DNA of 64,000 bases from Mesorhizobium jarvisii (GCF_003601985.1 NZ_QZXA01000003.1:124001-188000), one strand, 5' to 3'. Shown: positions 36,091-45,739, counted from the first letter of the stretch. Numbers and translations are program-made. The notes: generated by a model not told the origin, from the sequence alone.

Positions 36091-37302
36091 ATGAGCGGCG
36101 CGAACTTCATCCTGTTGATCAATCTGTCGGTTGCCGGCCTGCTGGCAGCATCCTTCATGGCGGTCGCGTTTCATGATGTCGGCCGCGCTCCGGCGCGCTG
36201 GTTTGCTTCTGGCTATGTGCTGGGCATGGTCTACTCGGCGATCGAATTCAGCATTCCCGCCTTCACCGATGCCCGGCTGCCGGTGGTCACCGCCTTCGCG
36301 GTTTTCCTGGGCGCAACAATAGCCTTCAACGTCGGACTGGCCCGCAAATACGGCGTCGCGCCGCCATGGTCGCCGATGCTGTTCTTCCTGGTCGCCGCCA
36401 CCATCGTCGTCTATTTCGTACAAGACCTGCCGCGCCAGTCGCTGGTCCGCATGATGGCCTACCAGCTCCCCTATGCCGTCATGCAATTCGTCGGATTGGC
36501 CATCGTCTGGTCGTCCAGGCAAAGGCGCGGCCGGCTCGATCGCATCCTGATGGCGGTGCTCGCCGCCAGCGCTGTGCAGTTCGCCTCAAAGCCGTTCATC
36601 GCGCATGCGCTTGGCGGCTGGGGCGCCAATCCGCAGGCCTATCTGCAAAGCAGCTACGCGCTGGTGTCGCAATCGCTCGGCACCGTCTTTGCCCTGGCCA
36701 TGGCGCTGCTGACGCTGGCCATCCTGGTCCGCGATGTGTTGGCCGAAGTGACGTCGAGATCGGAGACCGATACGCTTTCGCGACTGCTCAATCGCGGTGC
36801 CTTCACGCGCCAGGCCGAGCAGGCCGTGCTTGGCGCCATGCGGCAAGGCATGCCGGTCGCGCTGGTCATCGCCGATCTCGATCATTTCAAGAGCATCAAC
36901 GACAATTTCGGCCATGCCTCCGGCGACCGGGTGATCGAGACCTTTGCCGGTTCCCTGCGCGAAGCCGCCGCCGGGCACCATGTCGCGGGCCGCATCGGCG
37001 GGGAGGAATTCGCCATCATCCTGCCGGGAACCAATCTGGCCGCCGCCCGGCTGTTCGCCGAGGGCACGCGCAGCGCGTTCGGCGCGCTGCGCATCGACGG
37101 GCTGCCCGCGGACATCAGCTGCACGGCGAGTTTCGGGGTTGCCGAACTTCATCCCGGTGAAACCACCGCCGATCTCATGCGGCGCGCCGACGAGGCGCTC
37201 TACCTGGCGAAGAATGCGGGGCGCGACTGCGTCCGTGTCTCGGCCGGGCCGGGAGGCGAGTGGTCGTCCAGCGCAATCGTCATCAATTCCAGATCAGCAT
37301 GA
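36091..37302 (+). CDS. Second membrane GGDEF protein (probable diguanylate cyclase)
   Basis: A 403-residue protein of the same design as its neighbour: about seven membrane helices to residue 225, then a GGDEF domain (TDTLSRLLNRGAFTRQAEQA, LVIADLDHFKSINDNFGHAS, GRIGGEEFAIILPG near 302). The signature is again GGEEF and the RxxD inhibitory site is absent (GHHVAGRI). MRRADEALYLAKNAGRDCVR ends the domain. The ATG at 36091 follows GAAAGAG. The two genes look like an old tandem duplication with diverged sensor halves. Confidence 0.92.
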   Translation: MSGANFILLINLSVAGLLAASFMAVAFHDVGRAPARWFASGYVLGMVYSAIEFSIPAFTDARLPVVTAFAVFLGATIAFNVGLARKYGVAPPWSPMLFFLVAATIVVYFVQDLPRQSLVRMMAYQLPYAVMQFVGLAIVWSSRQRRGRLDRILMAVLAASAVQFASKPFIAHALGGWGANPQAYLQSSYALVSQSLGTVFALAMALLTLAILVRDVLAEVTSRSETDTLSRLLNRGAFTRQAEQAVLGAMRQGMPVALVIADLDHFKSINDNFGHASGDRVIETFAGSLREAAAGHHVAGRIGGEEFAIILPGTNLAAARLFAEGTRSAFGALRIDGLPADISCTASFGVAELHPGETTADLMRRADEALYLAKNAGRDCVRVSAGPGGEWSSSAIVINSRSA

Positions 37303-37363
37303 CGTTGGTCGAATCGTCATCCTGATCCACCTCTTCGCCGTTTCCGTGAAACAGTGAAACGCT

Positions 37364-37726
37364 CTAGCGGCAGGGGCTGAGTTCCGGCATCTCGCCGTCG
37401 GAAAGCCCGTACATGTAGCTGCGGCCTTTGACGAAGACCGGCGGCCGGTAGCAATCGCTATAGCCTGAAATCTCGTCGGATTCATTCTGGTAGATCACCT
37501 TGGGCTGGCCGGCGCTGGTGTAGTCGGCCAGCTTCTTGGCCAGCTTGCCTTCGCCGACGATGATGCGCTTGTAGCCGGCGGCGCTGTCGATGACGAGATT
37601 GCCGAAGGAATCGGCGTAGACGCGATCCTGGTGGCGCCCATTGGCCAGCGTGGGCGTCGCCAGGCTGGCGAGCGAAACCGCTACCATAAGCGCCGAGAGG
37701 CGTGATCTGCTTGAGTTCGAACGCAT
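37364..37726 (-). CDS. Small exported protein of unknown function
   Basis: A 120-residue protein with a signal peptide (LSALMVAVSLASLATPTLA) and mature start NGRHQDRVYADSFG. The mature part has two Cys (SDCYRP and the terminal SPCR), which may pair. GYKRIIVGEGKLAKKLADY and KVIYQNESDEISGYSDCYRP are its most protein-like segments. Unrecognised. The ATG at 37726 follows CAGGAAGACGC; the frame continues upstream through a repeat element and that part is not coding. Confidence 0.72.
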   Translation of the reverse strand: MRSNSSRSRLSALMVAVSLASLATPTLANGRHQDRVYADSFGNLVIDSAAGYKRIIVGEGKLAKKLADYTSAGQPKVIYQNESDEISGYSDCYRPPVFVKGRSYMYGLSDGEMPELSPCR

Positions 37727-37751
37727 GGCGTCTTCCTGATGGTTAGAGGCC

Positions 37752-37839
37752 AAAGCGCGTCGCGACGCGCTTTTTGATTTCTTGTCTGGATGCATGTCGT
37801 TGCCCCAAAACCGCTGACGCACTTTTGGGCGACATGCAT
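37752..37839. repeat. Mesorhizobial ATGTCGCCC palindromic repeat, copy B
   Basis: Two joined hairpins: AAGCGCGTCG-CGACGCGCTT (from 37752) and ATGCATGTCGTTGCCCCAAA (from 37790) facing TTTTGGGCGACATGCAT (ending 37839). The linker GATTTCTTGTCTGG is nearly the same as in copy C. The unit lies just upstream of the small exported protein gene, in the 351-base divergent region. Confidence 0.78.
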
Positions 37840-37857
37840 GGCTCCTCGAATCAGAAA

Positions 37858-37882
37858 TTAACCTTTTCTTAACCTTTGTTAA
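37858..37882. promoter_or_regulatory. Candidate CtrA box (overlapping TTAA sites)
   Basis: TTAACCTTTTCTTAA at 37858-37872 is TTAA-N7-TTAA, the full CtrA consensus. A third TTAA at 37879-37882 stands six bases further on. The site is in the divergent region between two small exported protein genes (starts at 37726 and 38078). Bases 37883-38077 contain no other feature I can support. Confidence 0.5.
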
Positions 37883-38077
37883 GAGGCCGGCGCGTTGCGC
37901 GGCGATGTCTCGTCAAACATGGTTAATTTCCGACTGGAGGGAAAACCCGATAGCCATCATTCGGCCATGCTTGGCGGCACCATCGCGGCCGGCATCGAAT
38001 GGACCCAAAGGCAGCCTCGGGGCAACCTTGATCTTGGTGCAACATCGTGGCTAGTCTGCCGCGCGGGAGGACAGCAT

Positions 38078-38518
38078 ATGGCGCTACGCCGGACGGTTTG
38101 GGTGTCCGTTTTCCCGTTGCTTGCCGTCGTTGCGGCCTGTGTGCAGCAGGATGGCGCGCCGAAAGCGGCCAATGTCGTCCCGCCCGCGCCGGCACAGCAG
38201 TCCATCGCAGCCGCGGCTCGCCCGGCATCCGCGCCTCCGGCACCGGCAACCAAGATCACCACCGATCTCACCGCGCCGCGATCCACAGTGGGTACGGCAA
38301 CCTATGGATGCGGCAATGGCAGCACGATCACCATTCAGAATCTCGGCTCGTTGTTGCGTGTGATCGAGCCGAATGGCACGACCGAAGAGTTTGCGGCGTC
38401 GCCCGCCAACCAGTCCAGCCGCTACCAGGAAGCCGCCACGCATAACGCAATCGTGATCGACGGGCGTGAGGCGCTGGTGATGAAGAGGGGCTCGACGCCG
38501 CAGACCTGCAGGCGCTAG
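38078..38518 (+). CDS. Small lipoprotein of unknown function
   Basis: A 146-residue protein. The signal peptide ends LLAVVAAC, giving a lipidated Cys at residue 21. A Pro/Ala-rich spacer (about 25-65) leads to a compact domain: STVGTATYGCGNGSTITIQN, SLLRVIEPNGTTEEFAASPA, and a C-terminal VMKRGSTPQTCRR. Two Cys may form a disulfide. The fold may resemble C-type-lysozyme inhibitors (MliC-like), judging from the YGCGNG and EALVMKRG motifs, but I am not sure. GGGAGGACAGCAT precedes the ATG. Confidence 0.78.
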   Translation: MALRRTVWVSVFPLLAVVAACVQQDGAPKAANVVPPAPAQQSIAAAARPASAPPAPATKITTDLTAPRSTVGTATYGCGNGSTITIQNLGSLLRVIEPNGTTEEFAASPANQSSRYQEAATHNAIVIDGREALVMKRGSTPQTCRR

Positions 38519-38740
38519 GCCGCACGGCCAGGAAGTCGCTTATGCTGCACTGCAGCGATATCGAGCCGGCTTTGGGTCCTCCGCCCCTAATCGATTGAAG
38601 CCCGAGCCAGCCTTTTTGTCAGACTAAATGACGTTTCCAAAACGATTTTCTGGCTTTGACGCGGTGCAAAAAGAGCATTAGAAACCGGCTGTCCGAAGTC
38701 GCAACCGGAAGCGGCAATGCCGTATTTCCACCTGAGGCTA

Positions 38741-38841
38741 AAAGCGCGTCGCGCCGAAACGGATTCATGCGACGCGCTTCGGATTCTTGTTTAGTGCATG
38801 CCGTCCTCCCAAAACCGAGGCCACTTTTGGGCGACATGCAC
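38741..38841. repeat. Mesorhizobial ATGTCGCCC palindromic repeat, copy C, before sdhC
   Basis: AAAGCGCGTCGCG at 38741 faces GCGACGCGCTT ending 38779; after a GGATTCTTGTTTA linker, GTGCATGCCGTCCTCCCAAA (38794-38813) faces ACTTTTGGGCGACATGCAC ending 38841. It is copy B with minor changes. It ends 24 bases before the sdhC ATG, so it lies in the sdh leader if the promoter is upstream. The rest of the 347-base gap 38519-38865 has no gene. Confidence 0.78.
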
Positions 38842-38865
38842 GAAGACGCCGAACCTGGGGGAGCC

Positions 38866-39285
38866 ATGAGCAAATCACCAGCCACCCGCGAATTCGCCAG
38901 ACGAGAACGGCCGCTTTCGCCGCACCTGACGATCTACCGGCCGCCGATCACCATGACGATGTCGATCATCCATCGCATCACCGGCGGGGCGCTTTATTTC
39001 GGCACGCTGCTGGTCGCGGTCTGGCTGATGGCGGCGGCAAGCTCGCAGGCGACCTTCGACTGGGTCAACTGGGCCTTCGGCACCTGGCTCGGCCGGCTGA
39101 TCCTGTTCGGCTACACCTGGGCGCTGATGCACCACATGCTGGGCGGCGTGCGCCACCTGGTCTGGGATACGGGCGCCGGGTTGGAAAAGCATACGGCCTC
39201 GAAGATCGCCTGGGCGACGCTTGTCGGCTCGGTCCTGCTCACCTTGCTGATCTGGATCGCCGGCTACATGGCGCGAGGAGCCTGA
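38866..39285 (+). CDS. sdhC: Succinate dehydrogenase cytochrome b556 subunit
   Basis: A 139-residue membrane anchor with three helices. RPLSPHLTIYRPPITMTMSI and the following HRITGG contain the conserved Ser/Arg quinone-site residues, and LMHHMLGGVRHLVWD carries the haem-ligating His. It anchors SdhAB and passes electrons to ubiquinone. The ATG at 38866 follows GGGGGAGCC, directly after repeat copy C. sdhD begins 2 bases after its stop. Confidence 0.95.
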   Translation: MSKSPATREFARRERPLSPHLTIYRPPITMTMSIIHRITGGALYFGTLLVAVWLMAAASSQATFDWVNWAFGTWLGRLILFGYTWALMHHMLGGVRHLVWDTGAGLEKHTASKIAWATLVGSVLLTLLIWIAGYMARGA

Positions 39286-39287
39286 TC

Positions 39288-39686
39288 ATGAGCGGCAAGA
39301 ACAATACCGATATGCGCACGCCGCTGGCGAAAGTCCGCGGTCTCGGCTCCGCCCGCGAGGGCACCGGTCATTTCTGGCGCCAGCGCCTGACCGCAATCGC
39401 CAACATCCCGCTGACGCTTTTCTTCGTCGGGTTCCTGATCGCGCTCAACGGCGCCGGCTATGCGGAAGTGCGCGCGGCGCTCGCCAATCCGTTCGTGGCG
39501 CTGATGCTGGCCCTGGTGCTGATCTCCGGGCTCATCCATATGCGGCTCGGCATGCAGGTGATCATCGAGGATTACATCACCAGCGAAGGCCTGAAGCTGG
39601 CGACGATCGCGCTCAACACATTTTTCACCGTAGCGGTCGGCGTCGCCTCGATCTTCGCGCTGCTCAAGCTGGCATTCGGAGGCTGA
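39288..39686 (+). CDS. sdhD: Succinate dehydrogenase membrane anchor subunit
   Basis: A 132-residue protein with three transmembrane helices. [20 protein letters not shown] begins helix 1, and [16 protein letters not shown] holds the second haem His with the Asp/Tyr pair near the quinone site. It pairs with SdhC in complex II. The start lies 2 bases after the sdhC stop, and GGAGG for sdhA overlaps its end. Confidence 0.95.
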   Translation: MSGKNNTDMRTPLAKVRGLGSAREGTGHFWRQRLTAIANIPLTLFFVGFLIALNGAGYAEVRAALANPFVALMLALVLISGLIHMRLGMQVIIEDYITSEGLKLATIALNTFFTVAVGVASIFALLKLAFGG

Positions 39687-39687
39687 G

Positions 39688-41523
39688 TTGGCCAAGGACG
39701 CGAAATCAGCCAAAATGGCAGGCTATAATTTTGTCGACCACAAATTCGACGTGGTGGTGGTCGGCGCCGGGGGCGCGGGCCTGCGCGCCACGCTTGGCAT
39801 GGCCGAACAGGGCCTGCGCACCGCCTGCATCACCAAAGTGTTCCCGACGCGCTCGCACACGGTGGCCGCGCAAGGCGGCATTGCCGCTTCGCTGTCCAAT
39901 ATGGGCCCCGATTCCTGGCAGTGGCACATGTACGACACCGTCAAGGGGTCGGACTGGCTCGGCGATGTCGACGCCATGGAATATCTGGTGCGCGAAGCGC
40001 CGGCCGCGGTCTACGAGCTCGAACACTATGGCGTACCATTCTCGCGCACCGAAGAGGGCAAGATCTACCAGCGGCCGTTCGGCGGCCACATGATGAATTA
40101 CGGCGAAGGCCCGCCGGTGCAGCGCACCTGCGCCGCCGCCGACCGCACCGGCCACGCCATCCTGCACACGCTCTACGGCCAGTCGCTGAAGAACAACGCG
40201 CAGTTCTTCATCGAGTATTTCGCGCTCGACCTGATCATGGAGCCGGACGGCACCTGCACCGGCGTCGTTGCCTGGAACCTCGATGACGGCACCATCCACC
40301 GCTTCTCGGCCAAGATGGTGGTGCTGGCGACCGGCGGCTATGGCCGCGCCTATTTCTCGGCCACCTCGGCCCACACCTGCACCGGCGACGGCGGCGGCAT
40401 GGCGTCGCGGGCCGGCTTCCCGCTGCAGGACATGGAATTCGTGCAGTTCCACCCGACCGGCATCTACGGCGCCGGCTGCCTGATCACCGAAGGCGCGCGC
40501 GGCGAGGGCGGCTATCTCGTCAATTCCGAGGGCGAGCGCTTCATGGAGCGCTACGCGCCGTCCGCCAAGGACCTTGCCTCGCGCGACGTCGTCTCACGCT
40601 GCATGACGCTGGAGATCCGCGAGGGCCGTGGCGTCGGCAAGAACAAGGACCACATCTTCCTGCATCTCAACCACCTCGATCCGGCCGTGCTGCATGAGCG
40701 GCTGCCCGGTATTTCGGAATCGGCCAAGATCTTCGCCGGCGTCGACCTGACCAAGGAGCCGATCCCGGTGCTGCCGACGGTGCACTACAATATGGGCGGC
40801 GTGCCGACCAACTACTGGGGCGAGGTGCTGAACCCGACGACGCGCAGCCCCGACAAGGTGTCGCCCGGACTGATGGCGGTCGGCGAGGCCGGCTGCGCCT
40901 CGGTGCACGGCGCCAACCGGCTGGGCTCGAACTCGCTGATCGACCTGGTGGTGTTCGGCCGCGCCGCGGCGATCCGCGCCGGCCAGGTCATCGACCGCAA
41001 GTCGGCGATCCCGTCACCCAACGAAGCCTCGGTCGAGAAGATCATGGACCGCTTCGACGGGCTGCGCCACGCCAATGGCTCGACGCCGACGGCCGTGCTG
41101 CGCGAGAAGATGCAGAAGGCGATGCAGGAAGACGCCGCCGTGTTCCGCACGCAGGAATCGCTGGAGAAAGGCTGCAAGCGCATTTCGCAGATCTGGGGCG
41201 AGCTCAAGGACATCAAAGTGTTCGACCGCTCGATGATCTGGAATTCCGACCTGGTCGAGACGCTGGAGCTGGAAAACCTGATGGCCAACGCCATCACCAC
41301 CGTCTACAGCGCCGAGGCGCGCAAGGAGAGCCGCGGCGCGCATGCCCGTGAAGACTTTTCGGCGCGCGACGACGCCACCTGGCGCAAGCACACGCTGGCC
41401 AGGGTGAGCGAAGACGGCAAGGTGACGCTCAGCTACCGGCCTGTGCACACCGAGCCGCTGCTGGCCGAAAAGGACGGCGGCATCAGCCTCGCCAAGATCG
41501 CGCCCAAGGCCAGGGTGTACTGA
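39688..41523 (+). CDS. sdhA: Succinate dehydrogenase flavoprotein subunit
   Basis: A 611-residue FAD subunit that oxidises succinate to fumarate. The FAD fold is [17 protein letters not shown]; His57 in [13 protein letters not shown] is the covalent FAD attachment. [20 protein letters not shown] and [13 protein letters not shown] hold substrate-site residues, and [19 protein letters not shown] is typical. Start choice: TTG 39688, one base after sdhD with GGAGG in front, or ATG 39715 (MAGYNFVDH). I kept TTG because of the ribosome site. Confidence 0.96.
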   Translation: MAKDAKSAKMAGYNFVDHKFDVVVVGAGGAGLRATLGMAEQGLRTACITKVFPTRSHTVAAQGGIAASLSNMGPDSWQWHMYDTVKGSDWLGDVDAMEYLVREAPAAVYELEHYGVPFSRTEEGKIYQRPFGGHMMNYGEGPPVQRTCAAADRTGHAILHTLYGQSLKNNAQFFIEYFALDLIMEPDGTCTGVVAWNLDDGTIHRFSAKMVVLATGGYGRAYFSATSAHTCTGDGGGMASRAGFPLQDMEFVQFHPTGIYGAGCLITEGARGEGGYLVNSEGERFMERYAPSAKDLASRDVVSRCMTLEIREGRGVGKNKDHIFLHLNHLDPAVLHERLPGISESAKIFAGVDLTKEPIPVLPTVHYNMGGVPTNYWGEVLNPTTRSPDKVSPGLMAVGEAGCASVHGANRLGSNSLIDLVVFGRAAAIRAGQVIDRKSAIPSPNEASVEKIMDRFDGLRHANGSTPTAVLREKMQKAMQEDAAVFRTQESLEKGCKRISQIWGELKDIKVFDRSMIWNSDLVETLELENLMANAITTVYSAEARKESRGAHAREDFSARDDATWRKHTLARVSEDGKVTLSYRPVHTEPLLAEKDGGISLAKIAPKARVY

Positions 41524-41525
41524 CG

Positions 41526-41963
41526 ATGGCGCTGGCGGGCACGGGATATTCCAGCAAGCCCCTTCCGGCCAAGCTCGGCCTGAAGGACGGCATGATTGCC
41601 GCCTTCATCGCGCTGCCGCCGGAGCTCGACGAACTGGCCGGCGCCGTCGATTTCGCCGAGGTCTACCGGCTGGCCGAATGGTCCGACATTTCGGGCAGCC
41701 ATCAAAGATACGACGCCGTGCACGCCTTCACCAAACAACGCGCCGAGATCGAGGATCGCCTCGGCGATGTCGAGGCGGCGATCAAGCGTGACGGCATGGT
41801 CTGGGTGTCGTGGCCGAAGAAGGCATCGAAAGTGCCGACCGACGTCACCGAGGGTGTCGTCCGCACCGAAGCGCTGAAGCGCGACCTTGTCGACGTCAAG
41901 GTCGCCGCCGTGAATGAAGTCTGGTCCGGGCTGAAGCTCGTCATCCGAAAGGACCTGAGGTAA
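41526..41963 (+). CDS. DUF3052-like protein inside the sdh operon
   Basis: A 145-residue cytosolic protein. [20 protein letters not shown] at the N-terminus and [20 protein letters not shown] later match the DUF3052 pattern, a family of unknown function often found near antibiotic-resistance or regulatory genes. [20 protein letters not shown] ends the fold. It begins 2 bases after the sdhA stop and its TAA overlaps the sdhB ATG by one base, so it is translated with complex II. A role in assembly is a guess from position only. Confidence 0.85.
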   Translation: MALAGTGYSSKPLPAKLGLKDGMIAAFIALPPELDELAGAVDFAEVYRLAEWSDISGSHQRYDAVHAFTKQRAEIEDRLGDVEAAIKRDGMVWVSWPKKASKVPTDVTEGVVRTEALKRDLVDVKVAAVNEVWSGLKLVIRKDLR

Positions 41964-42742
41964 TGGTCGAACTGACGCTCCCCAAGAATTCGAAGATCCA
42001 GCAGGGCAAGACCTGGCCGAAGCCGGAGGGTGCCACCAATCTGCGGGAATACCGCATCTACCGCTGGTCGCCGGACGATGACGAGAACCCGCGCATCGAC
42101 ACCTATTTCGTCGACATGGACGATTGCGGGCCGATGGTGCTCGACGCGCTGCTCTGGATCAAGAACAAGATCGACCCGACGCTGACCTTGCGCCGCTCCT
42201 GCCGCGAAGGCATTTGCGGCTCCTGCGCCATGAACATCGACGGCTCCAACACGCTGGCCTGTACCAAGGGCTGCGACGACATTTCCGGCGCCGTCAAAGT
42301 CTATCCGCTGCCGCATATGCAGGTGGTGAAGGATCTGGTGCCCGACCTCACCAATTTCTACGCCCAGCACGCCTCGATCGAGCCGTGGCTGAAGACGGTG
42401 TCGCCGCAGCCGGCCAAGGAATGGCTGCAGAGCCATGAGGACCGCGAGAAGCTCGACGGGCTCTACGAATGCATATTGTGCGCCTGTTGCTCGACCTCGT
42501 GCCCGAGCTACTGGTGGAACGGCGATCGCTATCTCGGCCCGGCAACCCTCTTGCAGGCCTATCGCTGGCTGATCGACAGCCGCGACGAGGCCAAGGGCGA
42601 GCGGCTCGACAATCTCGAGGACCCGTTCCGGCTCTATCGCTGCCACACCATCATGAACTGCGCGCAGACCTGCCCCAAGGGCCTCAACCCGGCCAAGGCG
42701 ATCGCCGAGATCAAGAAGATGATGGTGGAGCGCCGAGTCTGA
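41963..42742 (+). CDS. sdhB: Succinate dehydrogenase iron-sulfur subunit
   Basis: A 259-residue protein carrying three clusters: 2Fe-2S in [20 protein letters not shown] plus a Cys at TLAC, 4Fe-4S in [16 protein letters not shown], and 3Fe-4S in [17 protein letters not shown]. It links the SdhA flavin to quinone in SdhCD. Its ATG overlaps the DUF3052 stop (TAATG). No terminator hairpin of note follows. Confidence 0.97.
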   Translation: MVELTLPKNSKIQQGKTWPKPEGATNLREYRIYRWSPDDDENPRIDTYFVDMDDCGPMVLDALLWIKNKIDPTLTLRRSCREGICGSCAMNIDGSNTLACTKGCDDISGAVKVYPLPHMQVVKDLVPDLTNFYAQHASIEPWLKTVSPQPAKEWLQSHEDREKLDGLYECILCACCSTSCPSYWWNGDRYLGPATLLQAYRWLIDSRDEAKGERLDNLEDPFRLYRCHTIMNCAQTCPKGLNPAKAIAEIKKMMVERRV

Positions 42743-43147
42743 CGCCGAAATTACCTGCCGCTTTCTCTCTCGCCGCCCATAGCGGCACTCCGCGCTCGCC
42801 TCGATCTTGTGCGAAGCCCGGGTGTAAAAATCCTGTTCGCCACTGAAAGCGGCAGTCGCGCCAGGACCTCTCCGCATCGAAGTCCGTGTGCTCGGTTGCC
42901 TGATTGAAATAAGCAACCGTCGAACCGCGCAAGCGACTTGAGCAGAAGAGGTTGGTGTGGCCGATGTCCCGGCTCTTGTGTCGAACGCTGCCAGCTCAGA
43001 TGGCCCGGCAGTTCTTGCTGGTTGCGCTGTCGTCCAGCCGCCAGACGGGCGGGCCCCGGCCCGGTCTTGTTTCAAACATGTCGCTTGCTAGTCTGGGGCG
43101 TCGAGGGAGTCTTGGTGACTAATATTAGCGACAGCTTAAGTAATTGA
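42743..43147. other. 405-base gap without a supported gene
   Basis: No frame here has a ribosome site or protein-like composition. The last 60 bases become AT-rich (GGTGACTAATATTAGCGACA and onward), which suits a promoter for the next gene, though I cannot place -35/-10 boxes with confidence. No hairpin typical of the local repeats was seen. Confidence 0.5.
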
Positions 43148-44884
43148 TTGCTAGTTGCGCGCGATTACTTGTATTGTCTTAGTGTAGCTTTAAGCAGTCA
43201 CCGATATTCACTTTCGAGATCGCGGTTCGAGTGTAAAGCGGTGCGCGGCTTCATCGTGAATGGGTGTTCAGTATCTGGGCCATTGATCAGCGCCACAACA
43301 GTCGGCTCGCTCACCTGGCTTGTGTCGCGGATCTATTTTCAGGAGAAGGGGCTGCTCTCGGCTCTCGGCCTGGGGGTTTTGATCGCGCTTCTCTGGCTTG
43401 ACGGCTTCCGGGACAAGAAGGCGGATCGGCAGGGAAGCCGGTGGTTCAGGCCCTATTTCTCGCTCTTCCCCTGCCTTCTATTCCTTGTCTATGTCTATCT
43501 GGAAAGCGTCTTCGGCTATTTTGACTGGGGTGCGATGTTCATGCATGCCGGCGCCGGGATGCTGACGCCCGGTGTCGTCTTTGAGTATTTGTGGAATACC
43601 GGAAGCACGATGCTGGTTATTCTGGTCGTTCTTCTCGGTCTCGGCGCACTGAAGGCGCGCGGTACGCTGACGAGAGGATTGGATGTCGCCCTGATGGCGT
43701 TCTTCCTGGCGGCAAACCCGATGCTGACACGTCCGATCGCGGCAGCAATTCATCCCAATCCCCTGCATGATTTCCTGTCCAAGCGGTTCGTCGATATTGC
43801 CGCTTTGGCAGAGCCGGAGGTTGCAGCAGCATCCGTGGCCGTCGCGCCCAGCAACCTCGTTCATATTTTCATCGAAAGCGCCGAGCGCTCCTACATGAAC
43901 GAGGCGGAGTTCGGTGACGTCATGGGTCCGCTGCTCGAATTCGACAGGCGTGGGGTTTCGGCGAGCAACATGGTGCAGCTTGCCTACACCAACAACTCCA
44001 TCTCAGGGATGGTCGCTGCGAATTGTGGAACGCCGCTGCTGATAACGTTCTTCACATCGCGCCAGTATCTGGAGGAGCATTCGCAATTCCTGCCTGGCCT
44101 GACCTGCCTGGGCGATGTTCTGAAGGCACGGGGTTACCAGCAGAACTTTGTTACCGGTTGGCCACTCAGCTTCACCGGTCAGGGGACATTCTATTCCACC
44201 CATGGCTATTCATCGCTTTTCGGGGGCCCCGAAGTGGTGGCTGCGGTCGCCGGGCGCGGCAACAGTTTCGGCGCCGACGACGCTGAAGTCCTGGATTTGA
44301 GCTTCGACATTTTGCGGCGTGCGCAGCGCGGCGGCAAACCGTTCTCTTTGACGATCGCCGTCAGCGGTGGGCACGCGATGGATGGCTACCTGACCGACAA
44401 ATGTATCGGCAAGACGGGACTTTCCCCGCAAGCCCCCAATATTCTCCACGCCGTGAAATGCACCAACATGCTCGTTGCCGACTTCATTCACAAAGCCGAA
44501 GCCGACGGTCTGATGGCGAACACCGTTCTGGTGCTGCAAAGCGACCATCTCAGTGCACCTAGCGCGGTGACGGACCGCCTGGACAAGTATGAACGACGCA
44601 ACTTTTTCTCCCTCTCGGGGGACGGTATTCCATCCAAGACATATACCGGACTTTCGGGCACGATCGACATATTCCCCACCATCCTCGACGCGCTGGGCGT
44701 GCCGCCCCCCAATGGCCAGGCCGCCTTTGGCGTCTCGCTGCTCGGGGATCGGCCGACGCTGGCCCAGGAACTTGGACAGGACCTGCTCGATGACGCGGTC
44801 TATGCCGAGGATATCCTCGTCAGATCATTCTGGCAGCCGAAACCTGAGCGGAAGGCCGAGGCGCCTAGGACTAATGCCCTCTAG
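43148..44884 (+). CDS. OpgB-like phosphoglycerol transferase homologue (alkaline phosphatase superfamily)
   Basis: A protein of up to 578 residues with four or five N-terminal membrane helices (to about 200) and a periplasmic sulfatase-like domain. NLVHIFIESAERSYMNEAEF supplies the first metal ligand, NNSISGMVAANCGTPL aligns with the nucleophile segment of MdoB/OpgB but has Ser284 where OpgB has Thr, and LVLQSDHLSAPSAV holds metal ligands. OpgB adds phosphoglycerol to periplasmic glucans; rhizobial CgmB does this to cyclic glucans. The start is uncertain: TTG 43148 is the longest, and GTG codons near residues 33 and 38 are alternatives. Upstream DNA is AT-richer than its surroundings. Confidence 0.82.
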   Translation: MLVARDYLYCLSVALSSHRYSLSRSRFECKAVRGFIVNGCSVSGPLISATTVGSLTWLVSRIYFQEKGLLSALGLGVLIALLWLDGFRDKKADRQGSRWFRPYFSLFPCLLFLVYVYLESVFGYFDWGAMFMHAGAGMLTPGVVFEYLWNTGSTMLVILVVLLGLGALKARGTLTRGLDVALMAFFLAANPMLTRPIAAAIHPNPLHDFLSKRFVDIAALAEPEVAAASVAVAPSNLVHIFIESAERSYMNEAEFGDVMGPLLEFDRRGVSASNMVQLAYTNNSISGMVAANCGTPLLITFFTSRQYLEEHSQFLPGLTCLGDVLKARGYQQNFVTGWPLSFTGQGTFYSTHGYSSLFGGPEVVAAVAGRGNSFGADDAEVLDLSFDILRRAQRGGKPFSLTIAVSGGHAMDGYLTDKCIGKTGLSPQAPNILHAVKCTNMLVADFIHKAEADGLMANTVLVLQSDHLSAPSAVTDRLDKYERRNFFSLSGDGIPSKTYTGLSGTIDIFPTILDALGVPPPNGQAAFGVSLLGDRPTLAQELGQDLLDDAVYAEDILVRSFWQPKPERKAEAPRTNAL

Positions 44885-45039
44885 TGCCGAAGCGCGCCGG
44901 TGCAAATGTCCGATGCCAGATAGCGCCCTGATGCGAGAAAAGGCTGAAAAGTGTGACGCTTCGTAGCGCATTCGTCGATCGAAAATGGGAGACGTTTCGC
45001 GGACGGTCATGGTATCGGAAGCTTTGGGTATAGAAATCC

Positions 45040-45669
45040 ATGAGCGAAGACCTTCCCATCCTCTCCCCCATCGAAGCGCGCGTGCTCGGCTGCCTGATCG
45101 AGAAGAAGGAGCTGACGCCTGACGTCTATCCGCTGACGCTCAACGCAGCACTTGCCGCGGCCAACCAGAAGACGGCGCGCGACCCGGTCATGGCGCTGGA
45201 GCAGACGGAGGTGCACCGGGCACTGAAGCTGCTCGAGCAGAAGGGGCTGGTGCGGCAGATGTTCGGCTCACGCGTCGAGCGCTACGAGCATCAGATGGCG
45301 CAGCGCTTCTCGCTGACCACGCCACAGACCGCCTTGATCGGCCTGCTCCTGCTGCGCGGACCGCAGACGGCGCATGAACTCCTGGCTCGAGCCGAGCGCA
45401 TGGCGCGATTTTCGTCGATCGAAGATCTGCGCGGCGAACTCGACATGCTGATCGGCCGGCGGCCGCCGCTTGTCCAGGAAATCCCGCGCGGACCAGGCCA
45501 GCGCGAGGATCGCTACGTGCATCTTCTCGCCGGCCCGGTGGACGTTGCGGCTTTATCGGCGCACCGCAGTGCGCCGGCCACGCCTCACTCCGACCTGGAA
45601 GCGAGGGTGGAGGCGCTGGAGCAGGAAGTCGCGGCCCTTCGCGCCCGGCTCGACGCGCTGGGCGGCTGA
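45040..45669 (+). CDS. YceH/UPF0502 family protein
   Basis: A 209-residue DUF480 protein. [20 protein letters not shown] and [20 protein letters not shown] are the family signature; the fold is two tandem winged helices, so DNA binding is possible though unproven. A C-terminal coiled coil ([20 protein letters not shown], about 187-206) would support dimers. Function unknown. A good terminator lies 25 bases downstream. Confidence 0.92.
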   Translation: MSEDLPILSPIEARVLGCLIEKKELTPDVYPLTLNAALAAANQKTARDPVMALEQTEVHRALKLLEQKGLVRQMFGSRVERYEHQMAQRFSLTTPQTALIGLLLLRGPQTAHELLARAERMARFSSIEDLRGELDMLIGRRPPLVQEIPRGPGQREDRYVHLLAGPVDVAALSAHRSAPATPHSDLEARVEALEQEVAALRARLDALGG

Positions 45670-45693
45670 GGCCACCTGGAGTTGTTCACATTA

Positions 45694-45719
45694 AAACGCC
45701 GGCTCTCAGGCCGGCGTTT
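45694..45719. terminator. Terminator between yceH-like and OsmC genes
   Basis: AAACGCCGG at 45694-45702 and CCGGCGTTT at 45711-45719 form perfect 9-base arms. It lies between converging genes (stops at 45669 and 45740) and can serve both. Confidence 0.85.
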
Positions 45720-45739
45720 GTCGCTTCTGGTTACCCCGC

